Source: a virus
DNA length: 20,992 nt
Strand: one strand, 5' to 3'
IMG/VR virus record: IMGVR_UViG_3300027969_000476
Location: 1 to 20,992 of that record
Position 1 is the first letter of the stretch; every line of letters starts with the position of its first letter. The notes under the pieces are model-generated. The model did no database searches and was not told where the DNA came from. It saw only the letters and a program-made list of their open reading frames with translations. Of the stretch, positions 1 to 6,540 are shown piece after piece. The position numbers and the translations under genes are program-made.

Positions 1-132
1 AATAAATCATTATTATGTCAAAATCAAAAAAAAATAGGGAAACCTAAAAAAAACAGAGTAAATGTTGTTAAGAAGTTAAAAATAATGAATAAGAACAACG
101 AAATCCTTTCAAGATTAAAATCTGAAATATGA
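1..132 (+). CDS. C-terminal end of an unknown Lys/Asn-rich protein (partial)
   Basis: Frame 1 is open from the first base to a TGA at 130-132, giving 43 codons rich in Lys and Asn and ending in SRLKSEI. The stop overlaps the ATG of the next gene as ATGA, the arrangement seen elsewhere in this window between co-translated genes. This is the main reason to believe it is the end of a real gene beginning outside the window. No domain is recognisable. An alternative is a short internal start at the ATG at 85. The poly-A runs make the upstream part uncertain. Confidence 0.5.
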   Translation, partial: NKSLLCQNQKKIGKPKKNRVNVVKKLKIMNKNNEILSRLKSEI

Positions 133-698
133 GAAAATTAATAATAACCGAAGAAGAGAAAAAATCTATTTTAAGATTACACAGAATAGTTGAACAAATA
201 GATACTAGTGTTGCACCTAAAACTTGGCAAACTATGACTCCCGCCGAAAGAAAATCTAAAAGATTAGAACTTGGACCTGAATTATATCAAGTGTATAGAG
301 ATTCCGTAAGTAAAGTTGTTCAAGATAAAAAAAAAATGGACTTTGAAAAATATGTAGTTATTAAAGGATTTTATGATGTTGTTGATGATAAAACTTTTTT
401 GAAAGGTATTCAGGATGAAGCTAAAGATACAAATGAATATAAAGATTTTGTGTATAGAGAATGGCCGGACAAATCAGGTAAAATGTTAAAGATAAAACTA
501 TATTTAAAAGAATATCGTAAATACTTGAAAAAATGTTCAAACAGAAAAGATGTTCCTTTAGATGGTTTAAACAGTATGAATAACTCAAAAAAATCAAGTG
601 CTGTAGATGGAGGAAGTTTTTGGAATAAGATAAACATATTTAAAGAAATACCCGGATGTCTTAATACTGATGAAGATAAAAGTGGAGTTAAAAAATAA
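129..698 (+). CDS. Unknown protein with N-terminal IITE-type (putative capsid-targeting) peptide
   Basis: This 189-aa protein has no recognised catalytic domain. Its first 23 residues (MRKLIITEEEKK..RIVEQ) match the N-termini of the muramidase at 13640-14398 and, more loosely, the proteins at 2556 and 3451. The shared part runs from IITE to an [I/L]xE triplet, here I20-V21-E22. The rest is charged, Lys-rich and predicted soluble, with no signal peptide or membrane segment. By analogy with T4 internal proteins, the N-terminus could be a head-targeting propeptide cut after E22, and the remainder a protein carried in the virion. That is inference. The start overlaps the preceding stop (ATGA), and a hairpin terminator follows directly. 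Confidence 0.8.
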   Translation: MRKLIITEEEKKSILRLHRIVEQIDTSVAPKTWQTMTPAERKSKRLELGPELYQVYRDSVSKVVQDKKKMDFEKYVVIKGFYDVVDDKTFLKGIQDEAKDTNEYKDFVYREWPDKSGKMLKIKLYLKEYRKYLKKCSNRKDVPLDGLNSMNNSKKSSAVDGGSFWNKINIFKEIPGCLNTDEDKSGVKK

Positions 699-700
699 AA

Positions 701-728
701 AACCTCATCCTAATCGGTGGGGTTTTTT
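701..728. terminator. Bidirectional hairpin terminator
   Basis: AACCTCAT (701-708) pairs with GTGGGGTT (717-724), allowing G-U pairs. A T-run follows on the plus strand and an A-run (691-700) precedes it, so it can stop both converging transcripts. The minus-strand gene's TAG stop lies inside the loop. Confidence 0.8.
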
Positions 729-1432
729 AATTTATCTTCCATCATTGAATGTACCTTCTTCTTTAATTTTTTGGTGTCCTTAATTGTTAACCCATCAACA
801 CTAACCTCATCTAAAAATACAACACGATTTATTCCCGGAGTTAACCCAAACAAACTTGAATAATGAAGACGTTTATCAGTGTCCAACAATAACATTGGTT
901 TGATAGGTGTTTGAGTTTCTATTGCAATTCTAAACGCTCCATCAAAGAAATCACATAACATTTCATCCGTATCATTAAACTTACCTTCCGGAAATAAAAA
1001 TATTGAAAACCCTTTTGATATTTCTGATTTTAATTTTCTGATACTCTCAACACGACTGCTCGACTCGGTCCGTTTAATTGTTATTACACAGGTTTTCCAA
1101 ATGTAACCCAACAAAGGGATTGATGATGTTTCGTGTTGACCCAAAACTCTAAAAGGTTGATTGATACTCAACGCAATTGATGGCGCGTCCATATAGGATT
1201 TATGATTCGAGATAAAAACATATTGTTTGTTCTTATCGTGAGGTTTGTCGTAAATTATTTTGTGACGAATACCAATTAAGAAGAACCAAGATTTCGCCCA
1301 CAGGTTAACCACCCGGTAATTAATATTGGTTCCTTTCATACCAAAAAATGAAAATACAAATATGATTGGGGATATTAATAACATTATTAAGACAAATGTT
1401 ATTAACGAATATATTGTAAATATTTTTTTCAT
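710..1432 (-). CDS. plsC-like: PlsC-like 1-acyl-glycerol-3-phosphate acyltransferase
   Basis: This 240-aa protein belongs to the lysophospholipid acyltransferase family, which transfers an acyl chain to the sn-2 position of lysophosphatidic acid at the inner membrane. Visible signatures are the catalytic NHxxxxD box (NHKSYMD, residues 76-82), a motif II-like stretch (VITIKRTE, 116-123) and the FPEG substrate box (147-150, FPEGKFND). The N-terminal 30 residues are strongly hydrophobic and should anchor it in the membrane. An in-frame start six codons upstream (1450) is possible; MKKIF was chosen because it gives the usual Lys-rich start of a membrane anchor. The family is normal in bacteria but unusual in a phage, where it could remodel host membrane lipids. 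It is a single-gene minus-strand unit converging on the terminator at 701-728. Confidence 0.88.
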   Translation of the reverse strand: MKKIFTIYSLITFVLIMLLISPIIFVFSFFGMKGTNINYRVVNLWAKSWFFLIGIRHKIIYDKPHDKNKQYVFISNHKSYMDAPSIALSINQPFRVLGQHETSSIPLLGYIWKTCVITIKRTESSSRVESIRKLKSEISKGFSIFLFPEGKFNDTDEMLCDFFDGAFRIAIETQTPIKPMLLLDTDKRLHYSSLFGLTPGINRVVFLDEVSVDGLTIKDTKKLKKKVHSMMEDKLKNPTD

Positions 1433-1488
1433 ACAACAAAAATAAGACAATAGTTTCTTATTATCAATTTATACTTTATATTTTTTAA

Positions 1489-1785
1489 ATGAAGAAATTG
1501 ATTGCAATAAGAAAAGTTTTAAAGATGTTATATCCTGAGTTAAAGGTTATTGTTCGGTATAACAAAGACAAACATTTTGAAATCATTCTTAAAAATGTTA
1601 ATTTAGCTTACGTTGACCCAACAACTTTTACACTTATGTTAAGAATTCCAGATAAAGATGCGTTGGTTGTGGAAGATTTTGTAAATGGATTGTTTGGTTA
1701 TTGTTCTATTATAAATGTGGATAATTGTGTTATTAAATATTTGGGTGGTAAAAATGGTGGAGTCATAACGAAACCAAGAATATAA
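1489..1785 (+). CDS. Unknown 98-aa protein with LYPELKV motif
   Basis: No family is recognised. The N-terminal part (KVLKMLYPELKVIV) closely resembles that of the 77-aa protein at 6541-6774 (KILNLLYPDLKVMD), so the two are probably distant paralogues of one small-protein family. The remainder alternates hydrophobic and charged residues, suggesting a compact alpha/beta fold. There is no signal peptide. It is divergent from the PlsC-like gene, with 56 bases between starts that must hold both promoters. Confidence 0.75.
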   Translation: MKKLIAIRKVLKMLYPELKVIVRYNKDKHFEIILKNVNLAYVDPTTFTLMLRIPDKDALVVEDFVNGLFGYCSIINVDNCVIKYLGGKNGGVITKPRI

Positions 1786-1808
1786 ACTATTGATTGGTAA
1801 ATAATTTT

Positions 1809-1815
1809 TATTTAT
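1809..1815 (+). promoter_or_regulatory. TATTTAT motif, candidate phage promoter element
   Basis: TATTTAT (followed by AATT) lies 8 nt before the ATG at 1824. It is one of about eleven same-strand copies placed just upstream of starts in this window. Confidence 0.45.
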
Positions 1816-1823
1816 AATTTCCT

Positions 1824-2006
1824 ATGGAAGAAATTAAAATCACAAGAACTATTAAGTTCTCAGACAAAAAATGTGTTATGAAACCTATGGATGGTGAAAC
1901 CGGTTTGACTGAAATATGGAATACCCACCCAACTGTTGATAATCCGAGAGATGTGTTTATGAAACACCAAGGAACCACGTATTATTTAGTTTCATCTAAA
2001 GAATAA
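1824..2006 (+). CDS. Unknown 60-aa protein
   Basis: A small soluble protein with no recognised domain. It begins with an amphipathic Lys/Thr-rich strand (EEIKITRTIKFSDKK) and ends shortly after a Tyr-Tyr-Leu strand. The TATTTAT motif 8 nt upstream and the strong terminator 4 nt downstream suggest a self-contained one-gene transcription unit, which supports it being real despite its length. Confidence 0.72.
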   Translation: MEEIKITRTIKFSDKKCVMKPMDGETGLTEIWNTHPTVDNPRDVFMKHQGTTYYLVSSKE

Positions 2007-2010
2007 TTTT

Positions 2011-2034
2011 GACCCCCAATGAGGGGGTTTTTTA
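2011..2034 (+). terminator. Rho-independent terminator
   Basis: ACCCCC (2012-2017) pairs with GGGGGT (2023-2028) around an AATGA loop, followed by a T-run. Confidence 0.88.
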
Positions 2035-2047
2035 ATTTAATAAGAAT

Positions 2048-2542
2048 ATGAAATTTATTATTTGTTTATTGTTTTATTTGGTTGGGTATGCACAGACTCC
2101 CAACAACATTATCATTGGAGATTCCCAAACTCCATATGTCGATAAGAACTCAAAAAAAGTTGAGAGGGTGGTTGGACTATGGAAAGGTGGAATTAATGTC
2201 CCATACCTTACAAAAATGGTTCAGAGATATAAAGTTTCATCCAATGTCCAAAATGTTTTTTTGTGTATTGGGACCAACGACTTATACGTGGATAAAGGAA
2301 TTGATAAATTATTTAAGTCAATACGGATTACATTTCCAAATGCTAAGATTTATGTCATTCAGGGTTCTTGGGGTTGGGGTGGACTTAAATACACAGGTTA
2401 TGATAAGGTTAAGAAATACTATAAACGATACGAGGAATTGGGTGGAACAATAATTGGACCCCCGATTGGTAAAGGTGACCCCCATTGTGATTGTCCGGTG
2501 TATAAAGAAATAGGTAGAGTTATTGATAATATCTTGTTATGA
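2048..2542 (+). CDS. Secreted SGNH/GDSL-type hydrolase
   Basis: This 164-aa protein starts with a signal peptide (MKFIICLLFYLVGYAQ; likely cut near residue 16). It carries the SGNH-fold landmarks: block I IIIGDSQ with catalytic-type Ser26, block III GTND (75-78) and a C-terminal Asp/His pair (GDPH, D144 and H146). SGNH enzymes remove acyl groups from carbohydrates, lipids or peptidoglycan. Here the product would act in the periplasm or outer envelope, for example on surface polysaccharide or O-acetylated peptidoglycan. The substrate cannot be read from sequence. The C-terminal spacing D-x-H is one residue shorter than the usual D-x-x-H, and the downstream Cys-x-Cys is odd. It starts 14 nt after a terminator and has no TATTTAT motif. 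Confidence 0.82.
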   Translation: MKFIICLLFYLVGYAQTPNNIIIGDSQTPYVDKNSKKVERVVGLWKGGINVPYLTKMVQRYKVSSNVQNVFLCIGTNDLYVDKGIDKLFKSIRITFPNAKIYVIQGSWGWGGLKYTGYDKVKKYYKRYEELGGTIIGPPIGKGDPHCDCPVYKEIGRVIDNILL

Positions 2543-2544
2543 GA

Positions 2545-2551
2545 TATTTAT
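2545..2551 (+). promoter_or_regulatory. TATTTAT motif, candidate phage promoter element
   Basis: GAGATATTTATTGAT ends at the ATG at 2556, with a 4-nt gap. The same 4-nt gap occurs before the ATGs at 3451, 14451 and 16838 (minus). Confidence 0.5.
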
Positions 2552-2555
2552 TGAT

Positions 2556-2942
2556 ATGAAAATAATAATAACTGAAAATAAATTACATCAAGCGATAATT
2601 GATTACCTAAATGAGAGGTATGATATCAATAATATTCATTGGACATACTTAACTGATGATTGGGGTGATGAGGTGGATTATGCAATGTCGTTCTATGAAG
2701 GTGATTTTGGAGATGATAATGATTTATTTAAATGGTACGATAAAGGATATTGGTATAGTGATGAAATGGACCATTATAGTAAAGAAATTCTTGATAAATG
2801 GGTTGAACAATCACCAATATTAAGTTTTAATGATACCGACACTCTGAATACTTTGAACGGATATTTTGGTGATAAATGGCATCAACCATTTAAAGATTGG
2901 TTTATGAAACACTTCAAAAAACCCATAAAAACCATAGAATAG
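2556..2942 (+). CDS. Unknown acidic protein with IITE-type N-terminus
   Basis: This 128-aa protein starts MKIIITENKLHQ, the same type of N-terminus as the genes at 129, 3451 and 13640, and reaches an LNE triplet at residues 18-20. The rest is acidic and very rich in Trp, Tyr and Asp (for example WYDKGYWYSDE), with no known domain seen. The ATG at 2556 was preferred to an in-frame ATG at 2523 inside the SGNH gene because it places the motif at the N-terminus and sits directly after TATTTAT. If the shared peptide is a head-targeting signal, this would be another packaged protein; that is inference. Confidence 0.78.
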   Translation: MKIIITENKLHQAIIDYLNERYDINNIHWTYLTDDWGDEVDYAMSFYEGDFGDDNDLFKWYDKGYWYSDEMDHYSKEILDKWVEQSPILSFNDTDTLNTLNGYFGDKWHQPFKDWFMKHFKKPIKTIE

Positions 2943-3022
2943 TGGAAAATATTTGACAAAACACTTATTTTAATGGAAAAAAACACCATAAATGGTATAA
3001 AATTTGATATTTAATGGAAATT

Positions 3023-3277
3023 ATGAGAAAAATTGTATTACTTTTAATGTTAGTGTTGTTAACTTCTTGTGAAGGTTATCAGGCTGTAGTATATTCATAT
3101 GGTATTCGTCAACGTCCTGAACCAAGACCAAGACGTGTTTATCATTATTGTACCCCATACACTTATTATCCGGTAATGACTCCGGTTTATGTCTATCCAC
3201 GAAGATTTTCCGCACCATATTTTAATGTTAGAGGGAACAACTTTGAACAACAACATCAGGGAGGAAGAAGACGTTAA
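3023..3277 (+). CDS. Small Arg/Pro/Tyr-rich lipoprotein
   Basis: An 84-aa protein with a textbook lipoprotein signal: Met-Arg-Lys, a Leu/Val-rich core, then the lipobox LTSC. Signal peptidase II would cut before that Cys. The mature part begins EGYQ and is low-complexity, rich in Arg, Pro and Tyr (RPEPRPRRVYHY) and ends GGRRR. This suggests a small basic envelope protein without a globular fold. It would be lipid-anchored in the host envelope, where phage lipoproteins often interfere with superinfection; that role is only a possibility here. An alternative start three codons upstream (3014) adds MEI. Confidence 0.75.
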   Translation: MRKIVLLLMLVLLTSCEGYQAVVYSYGIRQRPEPRPRRVYHYCTPYTYYPVMTPVYVYPRRFSAPYFNVRGNNFEQQHQGGRRR

Positions 3278-3315
3278 TTTTTTTTTAATCAATTTGGATT
3301 TTTATTTTTTTGAGA

Positions 3316-3428
3316 TATTTATAAAAACTAGAGCAATATATTTCTAGCTTTTTATTTCTAGAATTTTTTATTATATAAGATATTAAAATTATCAAGACCC
3401 AAATTCCCTCTAATTCAGAGGGTTTTTT
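3316..3428 (+). ncRNA. Candidate small RNA between TATTTATA and a terminator
   Basis: The 173-base gap between genes contains TATTTATA (3316-3323), no ATG-started reading frame, and a clean terminator at 3406-3428. Transcription from the motif would give an RNA of about 95 nt. Within it, arm TTCTAG (3342-3347) can pair either with CTAGAG upstream (3328-3333, one G-U) or with CTAGAA downstream (3358-3363). The two hairpins are mutually exclusive, a hallmark of structured RNAs or switches. It may equally be a short leader with no function. Confidence 0.35.
3406..3428 (+). terminator. Rho-independent terminator in the intergenic gap
   Basis: CCCTCT (3406-3411) pairs with AGAGGG (3417-3422) around AATTC, followed by six T. 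It ends a transcript with no obvious gene, only 22 nt before the next start. Confidence 0.85.
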
Positions 3429-3439
3429 ATTTTTACAAG

Positions 3440-3446
3440 TATTTAT
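3440..3446 (+). promoter_or_regulatory. TATTTAT motif, candidate phage promoter element
   Basis: AAGTATTTATAACT abuts the ATG at 3451 with a 4-nt gap. It lies right after a terminator, so the gene needs its own promoter. Confidence 0.52.
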
Positions 3447-3450
3447 AACT

Positions 3451-4575
3451 ATGGATATTATTATTACAGAATCTCAATTAAAATACATCATTAAAGAGAC
3501 ATTTAATGTTGATTACACATTTGATAGATTTAAACCAACTTTTGACCCAAAATACGGACCACCTAAAATTTTCTTCAATAATTCCGTTAAAGTTGATGGT
3601 AATAAAGATTCTGAAACTGAAATTTATAAATTCACTCGTAAAGATGGTGAAGAATATCAGTTCGATAGCCGTGATATATCTATAGCATCTAATGGAACAC
3701 CTTTTATTAAATTATCGGATTTTGAAATTGAATACCCTGAAGAAGGTGATAAAATTCGTGGAATGATTGAATTAGAAAAGAAAAATAATGAAACCAAAGT
3801 TAATTCGGTTGATACTAATAAAATTATTGACAATCCATTATCCGATATTAATCAGGCATATTTTAAGAAAAATATAAGTGGTGTCCCACAAACAATATTA
3901 GATTCTATTAAAAGTGTTTATCCTTCTAATTGGGGTAAGATTGATGAGGAGGGTTGTAAAACAGGTGAAGGATTATTAGATATCGAAACCGTTGGTGTTG
4001 GACAGAGATGGTCGATTATGAATTATTTTGATACCAATCCTAAAGTGATTTATATTTTAACTAATGAATTTTTAAATGACCATAATAATTTTACAATAAA
4101 TGATTTTAAAAATTGGATTCAAAGAGAATCAAAAAAATTGTTTGGAGAAAATAGTGATGTGTTAAAACAGATGGTGTCGGTGAATAAAAAAAGTTTAGAA
4201 TCAGGGCTTAAAACTGAAGAACAAGCCATAAATCATTTGGTTAATAAATTTGGTGTGTCACCCGAAAAGATTGTTCAATATTGTAGTGGGTCAGAAGATG
4301 ATAGAAAACTTTCTAGAGACATTAAATTCACCGTAAATGGTAGAGATTATTATATTCAAATAAAACCATTGTCGTCCATAAATAAAGTTAATGATAGATA
4401 TGATGTGAGTACAAGAGGTATGAAGGATTCGTATAAAACATACAATCAAAAAACCGTTGATTATATTGGATACGCAGACAGAAATGATTTAATATTATTT
4501 CCAAACAAACAATATAGCACTCAAGAAAATGGAAGAAAGGTGATACACTATGTTGACCCTATAGAAAAAGTTTAA
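3451..4575 (+). CDS. Putative PD-(D/E)XK-type nuclease with IITE-type N-terminus
   Basis: A 374-aa protein whose N-terminus (MDIIITESQLKYIIKE) is the clearest example of the shared IITE...[I/L]xE peptide (I14-K15-E16). The middle region (about 25-240) is unrecognised. The C-terminal third has the spacing of a PD-(D/E)XK nuclease core: E257 in a helix (TEEQAINHL), D290 at the start of a strand (RDIKF) and Q303-x-K305 (YYIQIKP). If this reading is right, the protein could cut DNA or RNA. The N-terminus raises the possibility that it is carried in the head and injected. A structural or host-modifying role is equally open. It has its own TATTTAT promoter candidate and a terminator shared with the converging gene. 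Confidence 0.72.
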   Translation: MDIIITESQLKYIIKETFNVDYTFDRFKPTFDPKYGPPKIFFNNSVKVDGNKDSETEIYKFTRKDGEEYQFDSRDISIASNGTPFIKLSDFEIEYPEEGDKIRGMIELEKKNNETKVNSVDTNKIIDNPLSDINQAYFKKNISGVPQTILDSIKSVYPSNWGKIDEEGCKTGEGLLDIETVGVGQRWSIMNYFDTNPKVIYILTNEFLNDHNNFTINDFKNWIQRESKKLFGENSDVLKQMVSVNKKSLESGLKTEEQAINHLVNKFGVSPEKIVQYCSGSEDDRKLSRDIKFTVNGRDYYIQIKPLSSINKVNDRYDVSTRGMKDSYKTYNQKTVDYIGYADRNDLILFPNKQYSTQENGRKVIHYVDPIEKV

Positions 4576-4582
4576 ATAAAAA

Positions 4583-4611
4583 AACCCTCCTGTCCGGAGG
4601 GTTTCTTTTTA
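4583..4611. terminator. Bidirectional hairpin terminator
   Basis: AACCCTCC (4583-4590) pairs with GGAGGGTT (4596-4603) around TGTCC. It is flanked by A-run and T-rich sequence, between converging genes. Confidence 0.85.
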
Positions 4612-4902
4612 TTTTTTAATTCTGTAGAAACGTAAAATTTCTTTTCTTGAAAACAATGACTTATCAAATACTTCAGGTGCTGCCCAATCATATTTTACGT
4701 AATATGTTTTAACATATTGTTTTACGGTTTCAATATCTTCTTGATTAAGATTCTTTTTTGTTTCAACAATCAGGTGACCCTCTTTTGTGTAGTAAATCTT
4801 TTGACCATATTCCATTGGTTCAGGAAGTTTGTCTACTTGTGTTGATTGTGAATAAATCTGTGTAGATAACAACAATGTAATTATTATTAATATTTTTTTC
4901 AT
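4609..4902 (-). CDS. Small secreted protein
   Basis: This 97-aa protein starts with a clear signal peptide (MKKILIIITLLLSTQIYSQ, cleavage expected near residue 19). The mature part is about 78 charged residues with a helical stretch (NQEDIETVKQYVKTYYVK). No lipobox and no known domain were seen. It is the last gene of the minus-strand ClpP operon, 7 nt after the preceding gene, and its stop lies beside the bidirectional terminator. It would reach the host periplasm. Confidence 0.75.
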   Translation of the reverse strand: MKKILIIITLLLSTQIYSQSTQVDKLPEPMEYGQKIYYTKEGHLIVETKKNLNQEDIETVKQYVKTYYVKYDWAAPEVFDKSLFSRKEILRFYRIKK

Positions 4903-4909
4903 AAAATTA

Positions 4910-5251
4910 TTAGATTGAGATTGAATCTATGGTTTCAAAATTACCATTTTTGTAATTATCTTCAGGTGTTGATTTACCTATTTGTAGTTCTCCTTCAAAA
5001 TAGTTTTGATAAGAACCCCAATATTCTTCCATTGACCCGTGTTGTAATTCACCCAAAGCATTATTAGTTTCTTCATCAAATGGTGGTTCTTCATCACCAT
5101 TGGTCCATTCATCTAAATTGTCGTAGATGTATTGTAAGAACTCTTCTTCAGTTTCACCCTTGAAGTCAGGGAATTTTTCGCTATCCAACTCTACCGGAGT
5201 GTTTGCGTTGTAGGAGGTGTAATACTCCGTTTTTCTAAAATGTGATTTCAT
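4910..5251 (-). CDS. Unknown very acidic 113-aa protein
   Basis: No family is recognised. The protein is strongly acidic (stretches such as ETEEEFLQYIYDNLDEW and DEEPPFDEETN). It has no signal or membrane segment, and its start is 2 nt after the clpP stop, so it should be co-translated with ClpP. Acidic small phage proteins are often DNA mimics or inhibitors, but nothing in the sequence proves this. Confidence 0.72.
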   Translation of the reverse strand: MKSHFRKTEYYTSYNANTPVELDSEKFPDFKGETEEEFLQYIYDNLDEWTNGDEEPPFDEETNNALGELQHGSMEEYWGSYQNYFEGELQIGKSTPEDNYKNGNFETIDSISI

Positions 5252-5253
5252 AT

Positions 5254-5988
5254 TTATCGTTTTAATATTTCTTTATTATAAAAATCTTCAAATCCAAACA
5301 TCATTTCTGTCATAGATTTATTTGTATCTAATCCAACGATGTTGTCAATTAAACCAAATTCTTTTGCCTCATCCGAGTTGAACCATTTGTCATTTCGTGA
5401 TGACTCATACATCTCGTCAAATGTTTTTCCACAATTTTCCGCCAAGATTTTGAATAACATATAGTTATACTTCTCTGCCTCTAATTGGTTGATACGAGTG
5501 TCCTGAACATTTCCTGATGTCCCGTGAGACACCATATGCGTCATAATTTTTGAAAAGATTAATGAACTTCTTTTTCCTTTGGCCCCTGACGATACTAATA
5601 CGGAACCCATAGACGCACACATTCCAACATTTAATGTTGCAATATCCGGTTTAATGTAGTTCATTGTGTCTCTGATACCTAACCCTGATAAAACACTTCC
5701 ACCCGGAGTGTCAAGATACATACTAATATCCTTTTTATCTGTCGTTTCCAAGAAGATAAGTTGTGCTTGGATGATTGATGCCATCTGACTCTCAACCGGT
5801 CCGGAAACCCAAATAATTCTGTCCATCATAAGTCGGGAGAAAATATCAAGTTGAGTGGCTCTCATTTCTCTTTCTTCCAAGATGTATGGTGTTACACCCT
5901 CAATATGTTTTTCAAAATAATCTAAGTTAAGTCCGGACACACCTTTCTCACTCATTGCAAATTTTCTAAACTCTTTTCCGTAATTCAT
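5254..5988 (-). CDS. clpP-like: ClpP-like serine protease
   Basis: This 244-aa ClpP-family peptidase shows the LDTPGGSV strand-turn (92-99), nucleophile Ser126 in CASMG (124-128), His151 in IMTHMV, and Asp200 in NDKWFNSDEAKEFGLID. Together these give a complete Ser-His-Asp triad. It is longer than bacterial ClpP at both ends (about 45 residues before the core), so docking to the host ClpX/ClpA may differ. In phages, ClpP-fold enzymes serve either as head-maturation proteases or as modifiers of host proteolysis. No scaffold or capsid gene is next to it, so the role stays open. It is the third gene of a minus-strand operon starting at 6441, separated by 1 nt from the gene before it. Confidence 0.92.
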   Translation of the reverse strand: MNYGKEFRKFAMSEKGVSGLNLDYFEKHIEGVTPYILEEREMRATQLDIFSRLMMDRIIWVSGPVESQMASIIQAQLIFLETTDKKDISMYLDTPGGSVLSGLGIRDTMNYIKPDIATLNVGMCASMGSVLVSSGAKGKRSSLIFSKIMTHMVSHGTSGNVQDTRINQLEAEKYNYMLFKILAENCGKTFDEMYESSRNDKWFNSDEAKEFGLIDNIVGLDTNKSMTEMMFGFEDFYNKEILKR

Positions 5989-5989
5989 A

Positions 5990-6217
5990 TTATGATTTTT
6001 TGGTTTTCTTTCTTTTTTTAGGTTTTAGGGTTGCGATAGCATCTGAGGATATATCAACAGAACCTTCTTCCATACCATACACGTCAACATTAATTTTTAA
6101 TTTAAGGTTGTTATTTTTAAGTTGTTTAACTATTTTACGTTTTAGTTTTGATTTGACTTTACTTAAATTCAAATCAACTAATACATCAAACCCGGGTTTT
6201 GCTACATTTTCACTCAT
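5990..6217 (-). CDS. Unknown small basic protein
   Basis: A 75-aa protein with a Lys-rich body and a highly basic C-terminus (LKPKKRKKTKKS), which suggests binding to nucleic acid or to acidic proteins. The middle (KLKINVDVYGMEEGSVDIS) looks like beta strands. Its ATG overlaps the stop of the upstream gene (TAATG) and its stop is 1 nt before the clpP start, so it is translationally coupled on both sides. The function is unknown. Confidence 0.75.
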   Translation of the reverse strand: MSENVAKPGFDVLVDLNLSKVKSKLKRKIVKQLKNNNLKLKINVDVYGMEEGSVDISSDAIATLKPKKRKKTKKS

Positions 6218-6441
6218 TACGCTTTTTGTTTAGATGGAACAATAGTTGATGCTTTTGCCACGGCAGCCTCTTTGGATTTTAATCCTTTCTCAATAAGTTT
6301 TCCGTTTTTGTAGATTCGGTAATCAAACGTCATCGAATATCCGTGTTTTTTTGTTGTATCCGGTTTTTTTGTTGCTAATACATAAATGTCGTTAAGACCT
6401 GCTTTAACAACATACTTCCCTTTTGAACTTGGTTTTCCCAT
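6217..6441 (-). CDS. Unknown basic 74-aa protein, first gene of the ClpP operon
   Basis: A basic protein (MGKPSSKGKYVVKAGLNDIY...) with a strand-rich central part (YSMTFDYRIYKNGKLIEKG) and an Ala/Lys-rich end. No domain is recognised. The frame continues upstream to a TTG codon at 6474, but that codon falls inside the TATCTTTG promoter, so the ATG at 6441 is the sensible start, 30 nt after the -7 element. It is coupled by TAATG to the next gene. Confidence 0.72.
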   Translation of the reverse strand: MGKPSSKGKYVVKAGLNDIYVLATKKPDTTKKHGYSMTFDYRIYKNGKLIEKGLKSKEAAVAKASTIVPSKQKA

Positions 6442-6471
6442 TTTTAAATGTTTTAGATTATTAATATTGGA

Positions 6472-6502
6472 CAAAGATATACAAAAAATATTATTGCAAC
6501 AA
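6472..6502 (-). promoter_or_regulatory. Bacteroidota-type promoter for the ClpP operon
   Basis: On the minus strand, TTG (6502-6500), 20 nt, then TATCTTTG (6479-6472). This matches the TTG / TAnnTTTG consensus of the Bacteroidota primary sigma factor. It lies back to back with the promoter at 6526. Confidence 0.72.
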
Positions 6503-6525
6503 CTTTTTATTAAAAATATTTTTAT

Positions 6526-6533
6526 TATATTTG
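6526..6533 (+). promoter_or_regulatory. Candidate -7 element TATATTTG before the 6541 array
   Basis: TATATTTG matches TAnnTTTG and lies 7 nt before the ATG at 6541, so the RNA would be leaderless or nearly so. No TTG at the right distance was found, so this is weaker than the other promoters. Confidence 0.45.
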
Positions 6534-6540
6534 GGTTATT

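Noticed and set aside
6000-6233. Plus-strand 77-codon frame opposite the 5990-6217 gene
   Set aside because: It is a hydrophobic shadow of the coupled minus-strand operon, with no start context of its own. Other long opposite-strand frames (for example 410-637, 8531-8863, 12433-12708, 14187-14402) were dismissed likewise.
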